From NCBI RefSeq assembly GCF_900089605.1, contig NZ_LT594324.1, forward strand, positions 5,704,001 through 5,768,000: a stretch of 64,000 nt of DNA, read 5' to 3'. The first letter of the stretch is position 1. The number at the start of each line of letters is the position of its first letter. Made by a program: the position numbers and the translations under genes. Below, piece by piece: positions 63,309 to 64,000 of the stretch. Origin of the DNA: Micromonospora narathiwatensis. Lineage in GTDB: Bacteria; Actinomycetota; Actinomycetes; Mycobacteriales; Micromonosporaceae. The notes beneath the pieces were generated by a model. The model ran no database searches. It saw only the letters and a program-made list of their open reading frames with translations, and had not been told where the DNA came from.

Positions 63309-64000
63309 TCAGGCGGAGGGCGCGGCGGTGCGGGTGCGACGGTGCCGGCCGTACCAGGCGATCCCGATGGCGACGCCGACGCCGACGCCGAGGGCCGCGG
63401 CGGCGACCGGCACGGCGGGCCGCTCGCGCAGCCGGCGGCCGAGCGGGACCGGGTGCCGGAACTCCAGCACCGGCCACGAGTTCTCCACGGCCAACTTGCG
63501 CAGCGCCCGGTCCGGGTTGACCGCGGTCGGGTGGCCCACGCACTCCAGCAGGGGCCGATCACTGTACGAGTCGGAGTAGGCATACGAGTCGGCCAGGTCG
63601 TAGCCGCGTTCGGCGGCCAGCTCGCCGACGGCGTCGACCTTGCTCGGGCCGGCCGCGTAGAACTCGACCTCACCGCTGTAACGGCCGTCCTCGACCGCCA
63701 TCCGAGTGGCGATCACGTCGGTCACCCCGAGCAGCTCGCCGATCGGCCGGACCATCTCGTCACCGGAGGCGGAGACCAGCACCACGTCCCGGCCGGCCGC
63801 CTGGTGCTCCTCGATCAGGGCGGCGGCCTCGGCGTACACGTAGGGGTTGATCAGCTCGTGCAGCGTCTCGGCGACGATCTGGCGAACCTGATCCACCTGC
63901 CAGCCCTTGCAGAGCGTGGCGAGGTAGTCCCGGGTCCGGGCCATGGTCTGCTCGTCGGTGCCGCCGAGCCGGAACATCAGCTGCGCGTACGCCGACTTGA
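63309..64000 (-). CDS. HAD subfamily IB hydrolase (SerB-like), 5' end beyond the window
   Basis: The frame runs open to base 64000, so the N terminus with the DxDxT nucleophile motif is outside. Visible are motif II (VLVSASGDEMV), the Lys of motif III (GPSKVDAVGE) and motif IV (YSDSYSDRPLLECVG). A C-terminal transmembrane helix at the end (PVAAAALGVGVGVAIGIAW) is followed by a basic tail, an anchored form common in actinobacteria. Substrate unknown; phosphoserine or lysophospholipid phosphates are possible. It is convergent with the Fic-fold gene. Confidence 0.88.
   Translation of the reverse strand, partial: KSAYAQLMFRLGGTDEQTMARTRDYLATLCKGWQVDQVRQIVAETLHELINPYVYAEAAALIEEHQAAGRDVVLVSASGDEMVRPIGELLGVTDVIATRMAVEDGRYSGEVEFYAAGPSKVDAVGELAAERGYDLADSYAYSDSYSDRPLLECVGHPTAVNPDRALRKLAVENSWPVLEFRHPVPLGRRLRERPAVPVAAAALGVGVGVAIGIAWYGRHRRTRTAAPSA

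Overview
The window is about 72% GC with almost only GC-ending codons. It carries futalosine-route menaquinone genes, a 14-gene type I NADH dehydrogenase operon, type VII secretion genes, GTG starts and GTGA stop/start overlaps. Together these point to a Micromonosporaceae-like filamentous actinomycete (Micromonospora or a close relative); that placement is inferred from gene content, not from any search.

Layout. 1-0.8 kb: 3' part of mqnA. 1.0-5.2 kb: a small accessory block with weaker GC bias (SARP regulator, secreted C39-like papain-fold protein, lipoprotein and two paralogous four-cysteine secreted proteins); its regulator and its lipoprotein each contain a rare TTA leucine codon. 5.3-7.2 kb: two translationally coupled membrane-anchored class A beta-lactamase-like proteins on the minus strand. 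7.6-11.5 kb: paaABCDE, the phenylacetyl-CoA epoxidase core, with odd repeats at two gene junctions. 11.7-12.7 kb: a two-gene minus-strand cassette with a DUF3800-like predicted nuclease. 12.8-18.3 kb: mqnC, a frameshifted LPXTG surface protein, menG, a small ORF and a geranylgeranyl-reductase-family flavoenzyme. 18.5-34.3 kb: nuoA-N. 34.4-35.5 kb: a polyprenyl diphosphate synthase. 35.5-37.7 kb: an MFS transporter with a divergent IclR regulator. 37.8-41.3 kb: a PhoX-type phosphatase under a clear PHO box, divergent from an ECF sigma/anti-sigma pair. 41.3-43.2 kb: rarD, a GNAT acetyltransferase and a 4-TM holin-family protein. 43.2-50.7 kb: part of a type VII secretion locus (eccE, two WXG100 proteins, mycosin, a 944-residue SseB-domain protein and a 121-residue partner). 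50.7-51.6 kb: an alpha/beta hydrolase. 51.8-59.9 kb: three tandem M6 (immune inhibitor A-type) metalloproteases. 60.2-64 kb: acsA, a degenerate Fic-fold protein and a truncated HAD phosphatase.

How the genes work together. MqnA and MqnC build the naphthoquinone ring, the polyprenyl synthase supplies the side chain, MenG methylates, and the reductase may saturate the tail. Complex I then reduces the finished menaquinone, so quinone supply and its main electron donor are encoded within about 35 kb. The T7SS genes, mycosin, LPXTG protein, lipoprotein, C39-like protein and M6 proteases make much of the rest a cell-surface and secretion neighbourhood.

Points worth a second look: a 48-51 bp repeat that sits exactly on stop/start junctions inside two operons and brings its own ribosome-binding site; a four-copy 27-bp repeat translated into the N terminus of PaaB; the TTA-marked SARP/cysteine-rich block; the PHO box; a Fic protein that keeps its inhibitory motif but has lost its catalytic motif; and a recurrent TAGNNT-N6-9-start signature that predicts leaderless mRNAs.
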